DNA of 42,049 nt, from positions 1 to 42,049 of the forward strand of contig JAFZEX010000006.1 of the NCBI GenBank assembly GCA_017560425.1. Reading direction: 5' to 3'. The notes beneath the pieces were generated by a model. It was not told the DNA's origin. It worked only from the letters and a program-made list of their open reading frames with translations, and made no database searches. This document shows, one piece after another, positions 24,462-32,811 of the stretch. Both the position numbers and the translations under genes were made by a program. The stretch's first letter is position 1; each line of letters opens with the position of its first letter. Source of the stretch: Alistipes sp. (GTDB lineage: Bacteria > Bacteroidota > Bacteroidia > Bacteroidales > Rikenellaceae).

Positions 24462-25115
24462 TTATTTATTGAGGAATACTTCTTTGTCTATTGTGCGCTC
24501 TGCCTCCTCGCGTATCTTGCCATCGAAGTGCTTGATAGTAGGTATGATGCGAGTGCCAAACTTGGCAAGTGGGAAGAACGATATAGACCTCTCAAGCGTC
24601 TCGTAGCTTATGAACTTATGCTCGAAATACTCACGCATCTCGTCGTCGATGTCGGCTTGGCTGAGCGCCAAGACACGCTCACGCAGGTCGCCATCACCCT
24701 CGCCATGGTTCTCCACCATCTCGAAGAGCTTCTCTTGCTTGATGTTGGGGCTAAGGTTTATGCGGTCGAAAATCGAGAAGAGGGCAGCAATCACGATAAG
24801 CGATGTGGCGATGTTGAGCACACCACCCATAACAGTGTCGATGCCCTTCATTGGCTTCCACACAACAACAGCCTTGACGATAGGTGCGATAACCCATATC
24901 AGAAGGAGCGCTGCTGCCACGATTATGACAAATCCAGCGAGGTATGCCTTGCCAGGATCGTCCATGAGAAGTGAGCCAACATTAGAGGCAAAGCGTGGGG
25001 CAATGAGCATTGCCATGTATAGGCCAACGAGGTGGCATAGCTGCACAACAAGACCTCGCTTGATGCCCAAGATAAATGCCCATACGAGGGCTATGATAAC
25101 TATTACATCGATCAT
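24462..25115 (-). CDS. cvpA: CvpA-family membrane protein
   Basis: The 217-residue protein opens MIDVIVIIALVWAFILGIKRGLV, the typical CvpA start. It has about four hydrophobic helices in the first 120 residues, followed by a charged cytoplasmic tail. CvpA proteins are linked in other bacteria to colicin V production, biofilm and envelope stress; the molecular role is unresolved. It is the first gene of the cvpA-rsgA-trmH-aminotransferase run and is divergent from the GH2-fold gene. Confidence 0.88.
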   Translation of the reverse strand: MIDVIVIIALVWAFILGIKRGLVVQLCHLVGLYMAMLIAPRFASNVGSLLMDDPGKAYLAGFVIIVAAALLLIWVIAPIVKAVVVWKPMKGIDTVMGGVLNIATSLIVIAALFSIFDRINLSPNIKQEKLFEMVENHGEGDGDLRERVLALSQADIDDEMREYFEHKFISYETLERSISFFPLAKFGTRIIPTIKHFDGKIREEAERTIDKEVFLNK

Positions 25116-25132
25116 TATTTAGCTAAATTTGC

Positions 25133-25147
25133 CTGCACAAAGTGCAG
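25133..25147. promoter_or_regulatory. Perfect short palindrome between cvpA and the GH2-fold gene
   Basis: CTGCAC-AAA-GTGCAG is a perfect inverted repeat with 6-bp arms, 18 bases before the cvpA start codon on the minus strand. It could be an operator for a dimeric regulator or a 5' hairpin in the cvpA transcript. It lacks a T-run, so it is not a terminator. Confidence 0.4.
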
Positions 25148-25186
25148 ATATTTCGCACGAAGTTAGCAATTTTTTTTCTTTATTCG

Positions 25187-25194
25187 TATATTTG
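25187..25194 (+). promoter_or_regulatory. -7 element before the GH2-fold gene
   Basis: TATATTTG fits TAnnTTTG and lies 17 bases before the ATG at 25212. No exact TTTG is present at the -33 position, where there is a T-run instead. Confidence 0.5.
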
Positions 25195-25211
25195 CAAATA
25201 ATTTCCACTTT

Positions 25212-27218
25212 ATGAGACGCATTATAACTCTATTCCTGCTCCTTGTTGCGGTCGTGGCACAAGGTGCGGAGTCGCCCCAAAGAACAACATATTCGCTCAA
25301 CGAGGATTGGCAGTTTTGCTTTGCTGAAGAGGGCATTGCCTCGGCAGAGTATGTGCGCTTGCCACACACGTGGAGCGACGAGGAGTGCATCGCCACAACA
25401 GCCTACTATGTACGTCATATGTCGGTGCCCGCCACCATGCGTGGCAAGCGCCTCTTCTTGCGCTTTGGCGGTGTGCAGAGTGTTGCCGAGGTCTTTGTAA
25501 ATGGTCGTTATGTGGGTGAGCATCGTGGCGCTTATACCGCCTTCACGCTCGAGATTACCGACAAGGTGCGCTATGGCGAGAATAATATCATCACGGTGAT
25601 TGTGTCGAACAACCGACGTGCCGACGTGCTGCCCCTAAGCACCGATCAGAACCTCTATGGTGGCATCTATCGTGATGTGGAGCTGCTGGTGACTAATAAA
25701 AATGTTATCTCGCCAATGGCATATGGCACCGACGGAGTCTTTGTCGAGCAGCGTGAGGTGACCAAGGAGCGTGCCTCGGGTGTTGTCAAGATCCACCTGT
25801 CGGCAAAAGATGATGGCGCTCACATGGTGAATATGCGTATTATCGATCCTGATGGCTACGAGGTGTGTAGCTCCTCTGTAAAGGGCACTAAGGCAGATAG
25901 CTCACAGCCTATCGAGCTGCCGTTTGCAATCGACTATCCTGTGCTATGGAGCCCCGAGCGCCCAATATTCTATCGTGTTGAGGCGAGCGTGGGAAATATC
26001 GATAATCCAACCGATAAGCTTGTCTTTACCGTAGGCTTTAGAAGTGTTACCATTAACAGCAAAAACCGCCTCTGCATCAATGGCAAGGAGTGCGATGTGC
26101 GTGGCGTAAACCTCGCTCACGACCGTCAGGGTGTGGGTGTGGCGCTGAGCAACGAGCATCTCGACGAGGATTTTGCCACAATATGCGACATGGGTGCCAA
26201 TGCCCTGCGCTCGTTGTCGGGTCCTCACCGCTCGCACCTCTACGACAGATGTGACAGAGAGGGTGTGTTGGTGTGGATAGATCTTCCGCTTAGCTGCTCG
26301 CTGATAAACTATAACGACATATACTACTATCCCACCACAGCTTATAAAACCAATGGTTTAGAGCAACTTGCGGAGATAGTATATCAGAACTATAACCACC
26401 CCTCGGTTGTTATGTGGGGCTTGTTCTCGTTGCTCTCGGTTCGTGGCGACGATGTTGTGCCATATGTGCGTGAGCTCAACGACATGGTGCACAAGATCGA
26501 CCCCTCACGCCTAAGTGTTGCGTGTAGCAACCGTGATGGCGAGCTTAACTTCATCACCGACCTTGTTGTCTTGCGTCAGGATGTGGGTTGGACAAAGGGC
26601 TCGTATGACGATGTTGCTGTGTGGTGCGACCAGCTCAAGGCAAACAAGAAGTTTAGCAAGCTACGCTTCGGCGTGTGCTATGGCGAGGAGGGTGTCGTGG
26701 AGCATGCCACCGACGAGGTGCGTCGCACGGAGATTGGTGCAACCTATCTTCCTGAGCGCAACCAGACACTTATGCACGAGAAATATATGGCACTAATCGC
26801 CGAGCACAACGTATTTTGGGGTGTGTGGATTGATAATATGTTTGACTACGCCTCAAGCACTTCTGCCAACGGCTTGCGTGAGTCGGGCGTGGTGTGCTAC
26901 GACCACACGACAAAGAAGGATGCCTACTACCTATATCGTGCGTTGTGGAACAAGGCTGAGCCTACACTCTATATTGCTGAGCGCAAGTGGCAGCGACGCT
27001 CCGATGCGCAGCAGAGCGTCAAGGTATATAGCTCGGTTGGTTGCCCCGAGCTAACTGTAAACGACGAGAGCGTTGAGCTTAAGGAGGTTATGCCATGTGT
27101 GTGGTCTGCCGACTCAATTAGGTTCGACGACACTACGCTTATTTATGTCGAGGATGCCTCGAAAAAATACTACGACAACGCCACGATTATAATTGACAAG
27201 CTGCGAGTACGTCGTTAG
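25212..27218 (+). CDS. Secreted glycoside-hydrolase-family-2-fold protein, probably catalytically inactive
   Basis: A 668-residue protein with a signal peptide (about 1-19) and the beta-galactosidase/glucuronidase-like GH2 order: sugar-binding jelly roll (LPHTWSDEE, VFVNGRYVGEHRGAY), Ig-like domain, then TIM barrel (VRGVNLAHDRQGVG onwards). Family members have NHPSxxxWxxxNE with the acid/base Glu; here NHPSVVMWGLFSLL has Leu407 there. The nucleophile motif SEYG reads VCYG, with Cys489 in place of Glu. The usual H-Y-P motif reads LSGPH. The frame is intact over the full length, so this is not a simple pseudogene. Binding rather than cleaving a glycan is an inference. Its 3' end overlaps the convergent wbqC-like gene. 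Confidence 0.88.
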   Translation: MRRIITLFLLLVAVVAQGAESPQRTTYSLNEDWQFCFAEEGIASAEYVRLPHTWSDEECIATTAYYVRHMSVPATMRGKRLFLRFGGVQSVAEVFVNGRYVGEHRGAYTAFTLEITDKVRYGENNIITVIVSNNRRADVLPLSTDQNLYGGIYRDVELLVTNKNVISPMAYGTDGVFVEQREVTKERASGVVKIHLSAKDDGAHMVNMRIIDPDGYEVCSSSVKGTKADSSQPIELPFAIDYPVLWSPERPIFYRVEASVGNIDNPTDKLVFTVGFRSVTINSKNRLCINGKECDVRGVNLAHDRQGVGVALSNEHLDEDFATICDMGANALRSLSGPHRSHLYDRCDREGVLVWIDLPLSCSLINYNDIYYYPTTAYKTNGLEQLAEIVYQNYNHPSVVMWGLFSLLSVRGDDVVPYVRELNDMVHKIDPSRLSVACSNRDGELNFITDLVVLRQDVGWTKGSYDDVAVWCDQLKANKKFSKLRFGVCYGEEGVVEHATDEVRRTEIGATYLPERNQTLMHEKYMALIAEHNVFWGVWIDNMFDYASSTSANGLRESGVVCYDHTTKKDAYYLYRALWNKAEPTLYIAERKWQRRSDAQQSVKVYSSVGCPELTVNDESVELKEVMPCVWSADSIRFDDTTLIYVEDASKKYYDNATIIIDKLRVRR

Positions 27219-27789
27219 CGGCGGGACCCTCGCACATTATTAGGTCGTAGATCGACATGCGGGGCTCGAATTCAAGCCTATCGCTAAACACCTGAACGTA
27301 GGGCTCGGCAACAAATGTCGAGCCTCGTTTTTTGTCACGCAGGTCGATGTCGTTCTCCGAGGCGATGATGTAACTTTCCGAGATGCGAGGCACGGGCATC
27401 TTCAAAATTGAGCATACAGCCTCCAATGCGGCATAGTTTAGATCGGCGAGATACTTCCACTCTCTGTCGTATAGCTTCATAAAGCGCTCGGCATAGTAGT
27501 CGTAGTAGGGCGACGAACGGTATGCCGACTCCATGGCTACAAGGTGCTGGTGCTGCCAGCGCTTCGAGTAGTCGATCTGCATCGAGCGCATGGGCTGGCG
27601 TGGCTTGTTGGCATGGCATAGCTGCACCGAGAGCTGCATAACGCCCCCCGAGGTCATTATCTCGGTGCGGTTGCGCTCCGAGCGCTTCACGTAGTTCTCG
27701 CCAAGGTCGATGACCACGTCGTCGCCACCCTTGCGAATGGCTGTCCAATACTCCGTAGAGCCAAAATATGCCGATGGAAGAATTATCAT
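27187..27789 (-). CDS. WbqC-like family protein
   Basis: A 200-residue protein with the WbqC-like pattern: opening LPSAYFGSTEYW, the GQNYVKRSxRNR-like block (here GENYVKRSERNRTEI), a Lys/Pro-rich HANKPRQPMRSMQIDYSKRWQHQH segment, and AYRSSPYYDYYAERF. WbqC proteins appear in some O-antigen clusters, and the biochemical role is not established. Here it is next to prmA and not in a glycan cluster. The last 32 bases overlap the end of the GH2-fold gene on the other strand. Confidence 0.85.
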   Translation of the reverse strand: MIILPSAYFGSTEYWTAIRKGGDDVVIDLGENYVKRSERNRTEIMTSGGVMQLSVQLCHANKPRQPMRSMQIDYSKRWQHQHLVAMESAYRSSPYYDYYAERFMKLYDREWKYLADLNYAALEAVCSILKMPVPRISESYIIASENDIDLRDKKRGSTFVAEPYVQVFSDRLEFEPRMSIYDLIMCEGPAANDVLAACQL

Positions 27790-27799
27790 AGCGTTAGGT

Positions 27800-28642
27800 C
27801 TATTTCGTAAGTTTTAGTGCCACCCACTCCTCCTCTTGGAGCTTGGCTACAAGCTTGAGGTTTAGGGCGTTGGTGGCTGCAAGAATATCATCAACATCAC
27901 CCTCGAGGAAGCCACTTAGTAGTAGGGTGCCTCCGTCGTTGAGCGCCGCCTCGTAGCGGGCAATATCATTGAGAATAATGTTGCGGTTGATGTTCGCCAT
28001 AACAAGATCGTATGTGCGACCCTCGATCATTTCCACCGTGCCGAGGATAATCTCCATCTTATGGCTAATGGCGTTGAGCTCTGCCGCCTCACGGGCACTC
28101 TCGGTAGACCATATATCTATATCTATGGCATCTACCCACTCTGCACCACACTTTAGCGCCGCTATCGACAACACTCCCGTGCCACAGCCCACGTCGAGAG
28201 CTCTGCCCGAGGGCTTGCACTCGAGAATGTGGCGACACATCATGCGTGTTGTGTGGTGGTGGCCCGAGCCAAACGACATCTTGGGGGTGACGATAACATC
28301 TATTGTTGTAGGGTCGGCTGGTGCTGGGTGATGGGGCGCACGAATTACTATCTTGCCGTCGATATCAACCCTCTCGAAGCTCTCCGCCTCCCATGTCGAG
28401 TTCCAATTCTCGTCCTCGATCTCTCGCTCGCTACGTAGCTCACCAAACTCGGCAATAGCCTCCAGAGCCTCCTCACGGCATGCTGTCCACTCCTCCTTAC
28501 GGCGGTAGGCAAAGAGCATGGTGTGCTCAGCCTCGGGCGCAGTGTCGAAGCTCTCGAACTCGTAGTCGGCCAGATAGGCGGTTATAATCTCTGCCATATC
28601 CTCATTTGGACAGGCTATCTGTAGCTCAACGTATTGTTTCAT
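27800..28642 (-). CDS. prmA: Ribosomal protein L11 methyltransferase
   Basis: PrmA trimethylates amino groups on ribosomal protein L11. The 280 residues have an N-terminal substrate-binding domain (to about 100), then a Rossmann methyltransferase domain with ALDVGCGTGVLSIAAL (SAM motif I), the acidic IDIDIWS and the MANINRNII block (the family N-x-N motif). The FGSGHHHTTRM segment before motif I is diagnostic for PrmA. It is divergent from xerD and followed by the wbqC-like gene after 10 bases. Confidence 0.94.
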   Translation of the reverse strand: MKQYVELQIACPNEDMAEIITAYLADYEFESFDTAPEAEHTMLFAYRRKEEWTACREEALEAIAEFGELRSEREIEDENWNSTWEAESFERVDIDGKIVIRAPHHPAPADPTTIDVIVTPKMSFGSGHHHTTRMMCRHILECKPSGRALDVGCGTGVLSIAALKCGAEWVDAIDIDIWSTESAREAAELNAISHKMEIILGTVEMIEGRTYDLVMANINRNIILNDIARYEAALNDGGTLLLSGFLEGDVDDILAATNALNLKLVAKLQEEEWVALKLTK

Positions 28643-28688
28643 AGCGGCTAAAATTTGGTAAACTATGATATTATTATCTGAAATTTTT

Positions 28689-28710
28689 GTATCTTTACCG
28701 ACAAAGATAC
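28689..28710. promoter_or_regulatory. Face-to-face -7 boxes between prmA and xerD
   Basis: GTATCTTT-ACCGAC-AAAGATAC is a perfect inverted repeat with 8-bp arms. It contains TATCTTTA on the plus strand (28690-28697, towards xerD) and TATCTTTG on the minus strand (28709-28702, towards prmA). No exact -33 TTTG is seen for either. It may be two overlapping promoters or an operator. Confidence 0.45.
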
Positions 28711-28717
28711 GAATATT

Positions 28718-29623
28718 ATGTCAGAGAGTGCTAAAAAGTGGGGGAAAATTAATGGCGAGTATCGTCGATACATCAAGTTCGAGCGACGACTATCGGACAA
28801 TAGTGTCGATGCCTATATGCGCGATTTCGAGGAGTTTAGCCACTTTGTGATGCGCCATTGGGATATAAATCCCGAGTCGGTGGCGCAGGAGCACATCGAG
28901 CGATATATGGCGTGGTTGTACGACGAGGGACGTAGCAGCGCCTCGCAGGCACGCCGTCTAAGTGGCGTTAAGAGCTTCTACAACTTCCTGCTTTTGAAAG
29001 ATCGTGTCGAGCAGCTACCCACCGAGGGTGTGGTAACGCCTAAGGCGGGACGTATGCTCCCCGACACGCTCACCATTGAGGAGATTGATGCCATGCTTGC
29101 CACGTTCGATATTCGTGAGTCGAAGGGGTGTCGCAATAGCGCCATTGTCGAGGTGTTGTACTCGTGCGGACTGCGTGTCTCGGAGCTCACGTCGCTACGC
29201 CTCCAAGACCTCTTCTTTGGCGAGGGTTATATCCGTGTTATCGGCAAGGGCGACAAGCAGCGCATAGTGCCCGTGAGCTCGGCGGCACGTGACAAGATAC
29301 AGCTATATATGGAGTTTCGCAAGCCTAAGCGTAGCTCCGAGCCTGTACTCTTCCTTAACAACCGAGGCACGCCACTAACACGTGTCATGGTATTTAACAT
29401 CATCAAGACGGCGGCAAGCAATGCTGGCATCGACAAGCAGATTAGCCCACACACCCTGCGCCACTCCTACGCCACACACCTCCTCGAGGGTGGTGCTAAC
29501 ATTCGTCAGGTGCAGGAGCTACTCGGCCACGAGAGCATCGAGACCACAGAGATATATACCCACCTCAATAGTCGTCGCCTGCGTAGTGTTGTCGAGGACT
29601 CGTTCTCAGATGTTGAACTGTAA
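28718..29623 (+). CDS. xerD: Site-specific tyrosine recombinase XerD
   Basis: XerD, with XerC, resolves chromosome dimers at dif. The 301-residue protein has a SAM-like N-terminal core-binding domain (to about 100) and a catalytic domain with the full set: Arg153 (CGLRVSEL), Lys177 (GKGDKQR), His245 and Arg248 (SPHTLRHSYATHLL), His271 (LLGHESIETTEIY) and nucleophile Tyr280. The 301-residue length and isolated chromosomal context favour XerD over a mobile-element integrase. It heads a plus-strand run that continues to the TIR gene. Confidence 0.93.
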   Translation: MSESAKKWGKINGEYRRYIKFERRLSDNSVDAYMRDFEEFSHFVMRHWDINPESVAQEHIERYMAWLYDEGRSSASQARRLSGVKSFYNFLLLKDRVEQLPTEGVVTPKAGRMLPDTLTIEEIDAMLATFDIRESKGCRNSAIVEVLYSCGLRVSELTSLRLQDLFFGEGYIRVIGKGDKQRIVPVSSAARDKIQLYMEFRKPKRSSEPVLFLNNRGTPLTRVMVFNIIKTAASNAGIDKQISPHTLRHSYATHLLEGGANIRQVQELLGHESIETTEIYTHLNSRRLRSVVEDSFSDVEL

Positions 29624-29634
29624 AAATGTAGATT

Positions 29635-30600
29635 ATGAAACGACTTACTATACTTGTTGCCCTGCTGCTTAGCTCTACTATGCTATTTGCACAAGTTGCT
29701 GAAACAGAGGTTACTATAAAGTGTGATTGGGGCACGCTCAGCGCTACGCTTGCCCAAGGCGAGGCGCATAGCGATACGGCTATTGTGATTGTTGCTGGCT
29801 CGGGACCAACTGATAGAAATGGTAACTCGGCACTCAACCTAAACACATATTGCTACAAGCTCCTTTCAGACGCACTTGTTGCTGACGGTTATGCTGTGTT
29901 GCGCTACGATAAGCGAGCTATTGGGCAGAGTGCAATTCCGATGGAGCAGATTCCAAACCTCGTTTTCGACGACTATGTCGATGATGTTGAGGTGGTGGTA
30001 GATTACCTACGTGGGGAGGGCTTCAAGCGAGTAGTTGTCGCAGGACATAGCGAGGGTGGTCTTATCGCCCTTGTGTTGGCTAATCGTGGTGTCGAGGTCG
30101 ATGGCTTGGTTCTGCTTGCTGCGCCAGGATATGCCATGGACGAGATCTTGCGCACGCAGCTTCGAGCACAGCTTATGCCTCAGTATATGGCACTTATGCT
30201 CCAAGCCGACGTAATCTTGCGCTCGCTCAAGGCGGGCAAAACATATCCCGACGATAAGATTTCGAAGGAGCTCGTGTCGTTGTTCCACTCCTCTGTGCAG
30301 CCATTTCTGATTAACTGCATGCAGTACGACCCTCAGCAGTTGGCAAAGGGTGTTGAGTGCCCAATGTTGGTGGTGTGTGGCGGTAACGATATCCAGGTGA
30401 GCAGAGATAACGGCGAGGTGATTGTGAAGGCTCAGCCGAAAGCCGAGTTTGTGGTGTTCGAGAATATGACACACGTCTTGAAGGATTGGGCATCGGACGA
30501 CCGTATCGATCAGCTTGTAAACGTATATGTAAACTCGTATTTGCCTCTTACCGAGGGTCTTGTAGCAGCAATATCGCAATTTGTAGAAAACATAAAATAG
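29635..30600 (+). CDS. Exported alpha/beta hydrolase (esterase-like)
   Basis: A 321-residue protein with a signal peptide (about 1-19, LSSTMLFAQ). The alpha/beta-hydrolase core shows the oxyanion region VAGSGPTDRNGNS, the nucleophile elbow GHSEGG (Ser139), Asp252 in CGGNDIQVS and His280 in ENMTHVLK, a complete triad. Relatives are periplasmic serine esterases of unknown substrate. It follows xerD by 11 bases. Confidence 0.9.
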   Translation: MKRLTILVALLLSSTMLFAQVAETEVTIKCDWGTLSATLAQGEAHSDTAIVIVAGSGPTDRNGNSALNLNTYCYKLLSDALVADGYAVLRYDKRAIGQSAIPMEQIPNLVFDDYVDDVEVVVDYLRGEGFKRVVVAGHSEGGLIALVLANRGVEVDGLVLLAAPGYAMDEILRTQLRAQLMPQYMALMLQADVILRSLKAGKTYPDDKISKELVSLFHSSVQPFLINCMQYDPQQLAKGVECPMLVVCGGNDIQVSRDNGEVIVKAQPKAEFVVFENMTHVLKDWASDDRIDQLVNVYVNSYLPLTEGLVAAISQFVENIK

Positions 30601-30608
30601 TTAAGCCT

Positions 30609-31331
30609 ATGTCATTCCTATCAAAACTCTTTGGTGGCAAGCCCGCCACGCCAGCCTATACCAGCGACGAGCTAACAATCAATGGCAAGCGTGTAAAGTT
30701 CACCTTCTTTGCCCACGCCTCGGTGGCGTTGGAGTATGAGGGTAGACACATATATATCGACCCCGTTATGGAGAATGCCGAGTACGACAAGCTCCCCAAG
30801 GCAGATATGATTTTGGTGACGCACTCGCACTACGACCACTTCGACATGGCGGCTATCGAGGCGTTGCAGACACCCGATACTCGCATACTCCTTGACAAGA
30901 CCTCTGCCGAGGGCTTCCATGGCGACTGCTACACAATGTTGCCAGGTGCTAAGGCTGAGCCATTTGCGGATATCAAGGTTGAGGCTGTGGCTGCCTACAA
31001 CACCTCAGAGAATCAGCTTCAGTTCCACCCCAAGGAGCGTGAGGATTGTGGCTATGTGGTGGTACTCGACGATGCTGTGCGCATCTACTTCTCGGGCGAC
31101 ACCGAGCCTACGCCCGAGATGCGTGCATTGCAGTTTATCGACATCGCCTTTGTGTGTGTAAATCAGCCATATACCATGAAGCCTGAGCAGGCTGTCGAGG
31201 CTGTCAAAGCGCTTAAGCCACAGATATATTACCCTTATCACTATGGTCAAGTAGACGAGCCTACCGACGTAGAGGCGTTGGCACGTATGCTTGAGGGCGT
31301 GTGTGATGTTAGAATTCGAGAATTGGCATAA
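30609..31331 (+). CDS. MBL-fold metal-dependent hydrolase (UPF0173/YtkL-like)
   Basis: The chosen ATG at 30609 gives 240 residues and removes an upstream extension that overlaps the hydrolase gene. The metallo-beta-lactamase metal site is THSHYDHFD, with later ligands expected in YFSGDTEPTPEM and in the C-terminal YYPYHYGQVDE. Members of this group are soluble hydrolases related to UlaG; the substrate is unknown. The end overlaps the start of comEC by 26 bases. Confidence 0.9.
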   Translation: MSFLSKLFGGKPATPAYTSDELTINGKRVKFTFFAHASVALEYEGRHIYIDPVMENAEYDKLPKADMILVTHSHYDHFDMAAIEALQTPDTRILLDKTSAEGFHGDCYTMLPGAKAEPFADIKVEAVAAYNTSENQLQFHPKEREDCGYVVVLDDAVRIYFSGDTEPTPEMRALQFIDIAFVCVNQPYTMKPEQAVEAVKALKPQIYYPYHYGQVDEPTDVEALARMLEGVCDVRIRELA

Positions 31332-32796
31332 TGGTTTCTCGCTTGAGAGCTTAGGGCGTCGACTGCGGTCGGTGCCCCTCTTTTTATTGCTCATACCCTA
31401 TGTGCTCGGCATCCTCCTCGCCGATATGGTTGTTGTGCCCGATTGGGCGCTCGTGGTGGCGTTTCTATTAGCCGTTTTTATTGTCGAGCGTGGCAAAAAT
31501 CGAGTCCTCTCGATGGTGGCGGTGGCGGTTGCGGTGCTCGGCTTTGGATATATGACAACCACGCTGCTGCGCCCTACGTGCAATATTGTCGATGGAGGCT
31601 ATGTTACTGCACGTGTGCGAGTTAAGGATATTCCAACAGAGCGTGATGGCTACCGCCTATCGCACGGCGTTATCGAGGCGTGGCAGAGCGATTCGCTGTC
31701 GGAGAGCTCGAATTATGCGGTGGTGCTGTGGATACGCAACGACTCTATTCGTGAGGGCGACATCGTCGAGCTGCGTACTAAGTTTCATAGCCGTATGTCG
31801 CGCCACGAGGCGTACGATAGGCTGCTGCGCAACCGAGGCTTTGTGGGAGGTGTAGGTATTAACACGGATAACGTTATCAGCGTTGAGCGGTCGGGAAGGC
31901 AGACCCTGCAAAGCAGGGCTATACGCAAGCTCGAGCGCTCAATGCGTGATAGTATGAGCCACGCCACGGTCGAGGCTATGGTGGTTGGCTCACGTCGCCT
32001 CGAGAGTGGGGCTCTGCGTGAGTCATACTCCCGCACAGGGCTATCGCATCTTATGGCGCTCTCGGGACTCCACCTCGGCATTGTGGTGATGGTCCTAACG
32101 TTGCTCCTCACGCCCATAATACTCATTAGGCACGGACACCGTTGGCATAATGTAGCCGTTATTGTGGTGCTGTGGATATATGTTGCCATGTCGGGAGGTT
32201 CGGCATCGTTAGTGCGCTCAGCGCTTATGTTTAGCGTGATGCACCTCGCCATGCTATCGTCGATGCGCTACAACTCGCTAAATGCCCTCGCCACAGCGCT
32301 CTTTGCCATGCTCATCTACCGCCCGTCGTATATCTATGATGTTAGCTTTCAGCTCTCGGCAATGGCTGTAATAGGCATTGTTGTGTGGGGTGTGCCCCTT
32401 ATGCGCCTTGTGGCTCATCGAGGATTTATCCTCAGGTCGTTGCTCACCACGCTAATTATCGGCATCACGGCAACAATGTGGACAATGCCCATCGTGTCGC
32501 ACACCTTCGCAAATATCCCATACATGGGTGTTGTGGTAACGCCCGTGGCTATGCTAACTGCTTATGCCATTGTCTGTTGTGGAATATTTGTGCTTCTGCT
32601 TCCCGGAGTGCTCGCTATGCCCTTTGGCTGGGTTATGGAGCATGCTGCATGGGTGCAAAATAGCTTTGTCGAGTGGGTTGCTCAGTGGGAGTGGGTGGTA
32701 GTAAGCTACCAACTCTCAGGGGTGGGAGTAGCAATTATTTATGCCCTCTTTGCGATAATTACCCTCGGAGTATGGTCGTTATGCGAAAAAAATTGA
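31306..32796 (+). CDS. comEC: ComEC/Rec2-family DNA-uptake channel protein
   Basis: The start is ATG 31306 (a TTG at 31291 lies further into the MBL gene). The 496-residue protein has N-terminal hydrophobic segments, a DUF4131-like OB region (about 60-190) and the Competence domain with YSRTGLSHLMALSGLHLG and many transmembrane helices. No C-terminal metallo-beta-lactamase domain is present, as in many Bacteroidetes. The protein is expected to form the inner-membrane channel for single-stranded DNA in transformation. Whether this organism is competent cannot be told from here. Confidence 0.9.
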   Translation: MLEFENWHNGFSLESLGRRLRSVPLFLLLIPYVLGILLADMVVVPDWALVVAFLLAVFIVERGKNRVLSMVAVAVAVLGFGYMTTTLLRPTCNIVDGGYVTARVRVKDIPTERDGYRLSHGVIEAWQSDSLSESSNYAVVLWIRNDSIREGDIVELRTKFHSRMSRHEAYDRLLRNRGFVGGVGINTDNVISVERSGRQTLQSRAIRKLERSMRDSMSHATVEAMVVGSRRLESGALRESYSRTGLSHLMALSGLHLGIVVMVLTLLLTPIILIRHGHRWHNVAVIVVLWIYVAMSGGSASLVRSALMFSVMHLAMLSSMRYNSLNALATALFAMLIYRPSYIYDVSFQLSAMAVIGIVVWGVPLMRLVAHRGFILRSLLTTLIIGITATMWTMPIVSHTFANIPYMGVVVTPVAMLTAYAIVCCGIFVLLLPGVLAMPFGWVMEHAAWVQNSFVEWVAQWEWVVVSYQLSGVGVAIIYALFAIITLGVWSLCEKN

Positions 32797-32804
32797 TAAC
32801 TTTG
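32797..32804 (+). promoter_or_regulatory. Possible -7 element before the methyltransferase gene
   Basis: TAACTTTG fits TAnnTTTG and lies seven bases before the ATG at 32812. No -33 TTTG is found. If it is used, the transcript would start at or next to the start codon. Confidence 0.35.
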
Positions 32805-32811
32805 TAGGTTG

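Noticed and set aside
28718-29623. Tyrosine recombinase as a mobile-element integrase
   Set aside because: Length, full XerD motif set and housekeeping neighbours favour chromosomal XerD; no attachment repeats are seen around it.
30486-30608. N-terminal extension of the MBL hydrolase
   Set aside because: It overlaps the end of the esterase-like gene in another frame; ATG 30609 gives the expected domain start.
31306-32796. ComEC truncated because it lacks a metallo-beta-lactamase domain
   Set aside because: Many Bacteroidetes ComEC proteins lack it; the stop is followed at once by the next gene, and no remnant of the domain is seen. The separate MBL gene upstream belongs to another subfamily.
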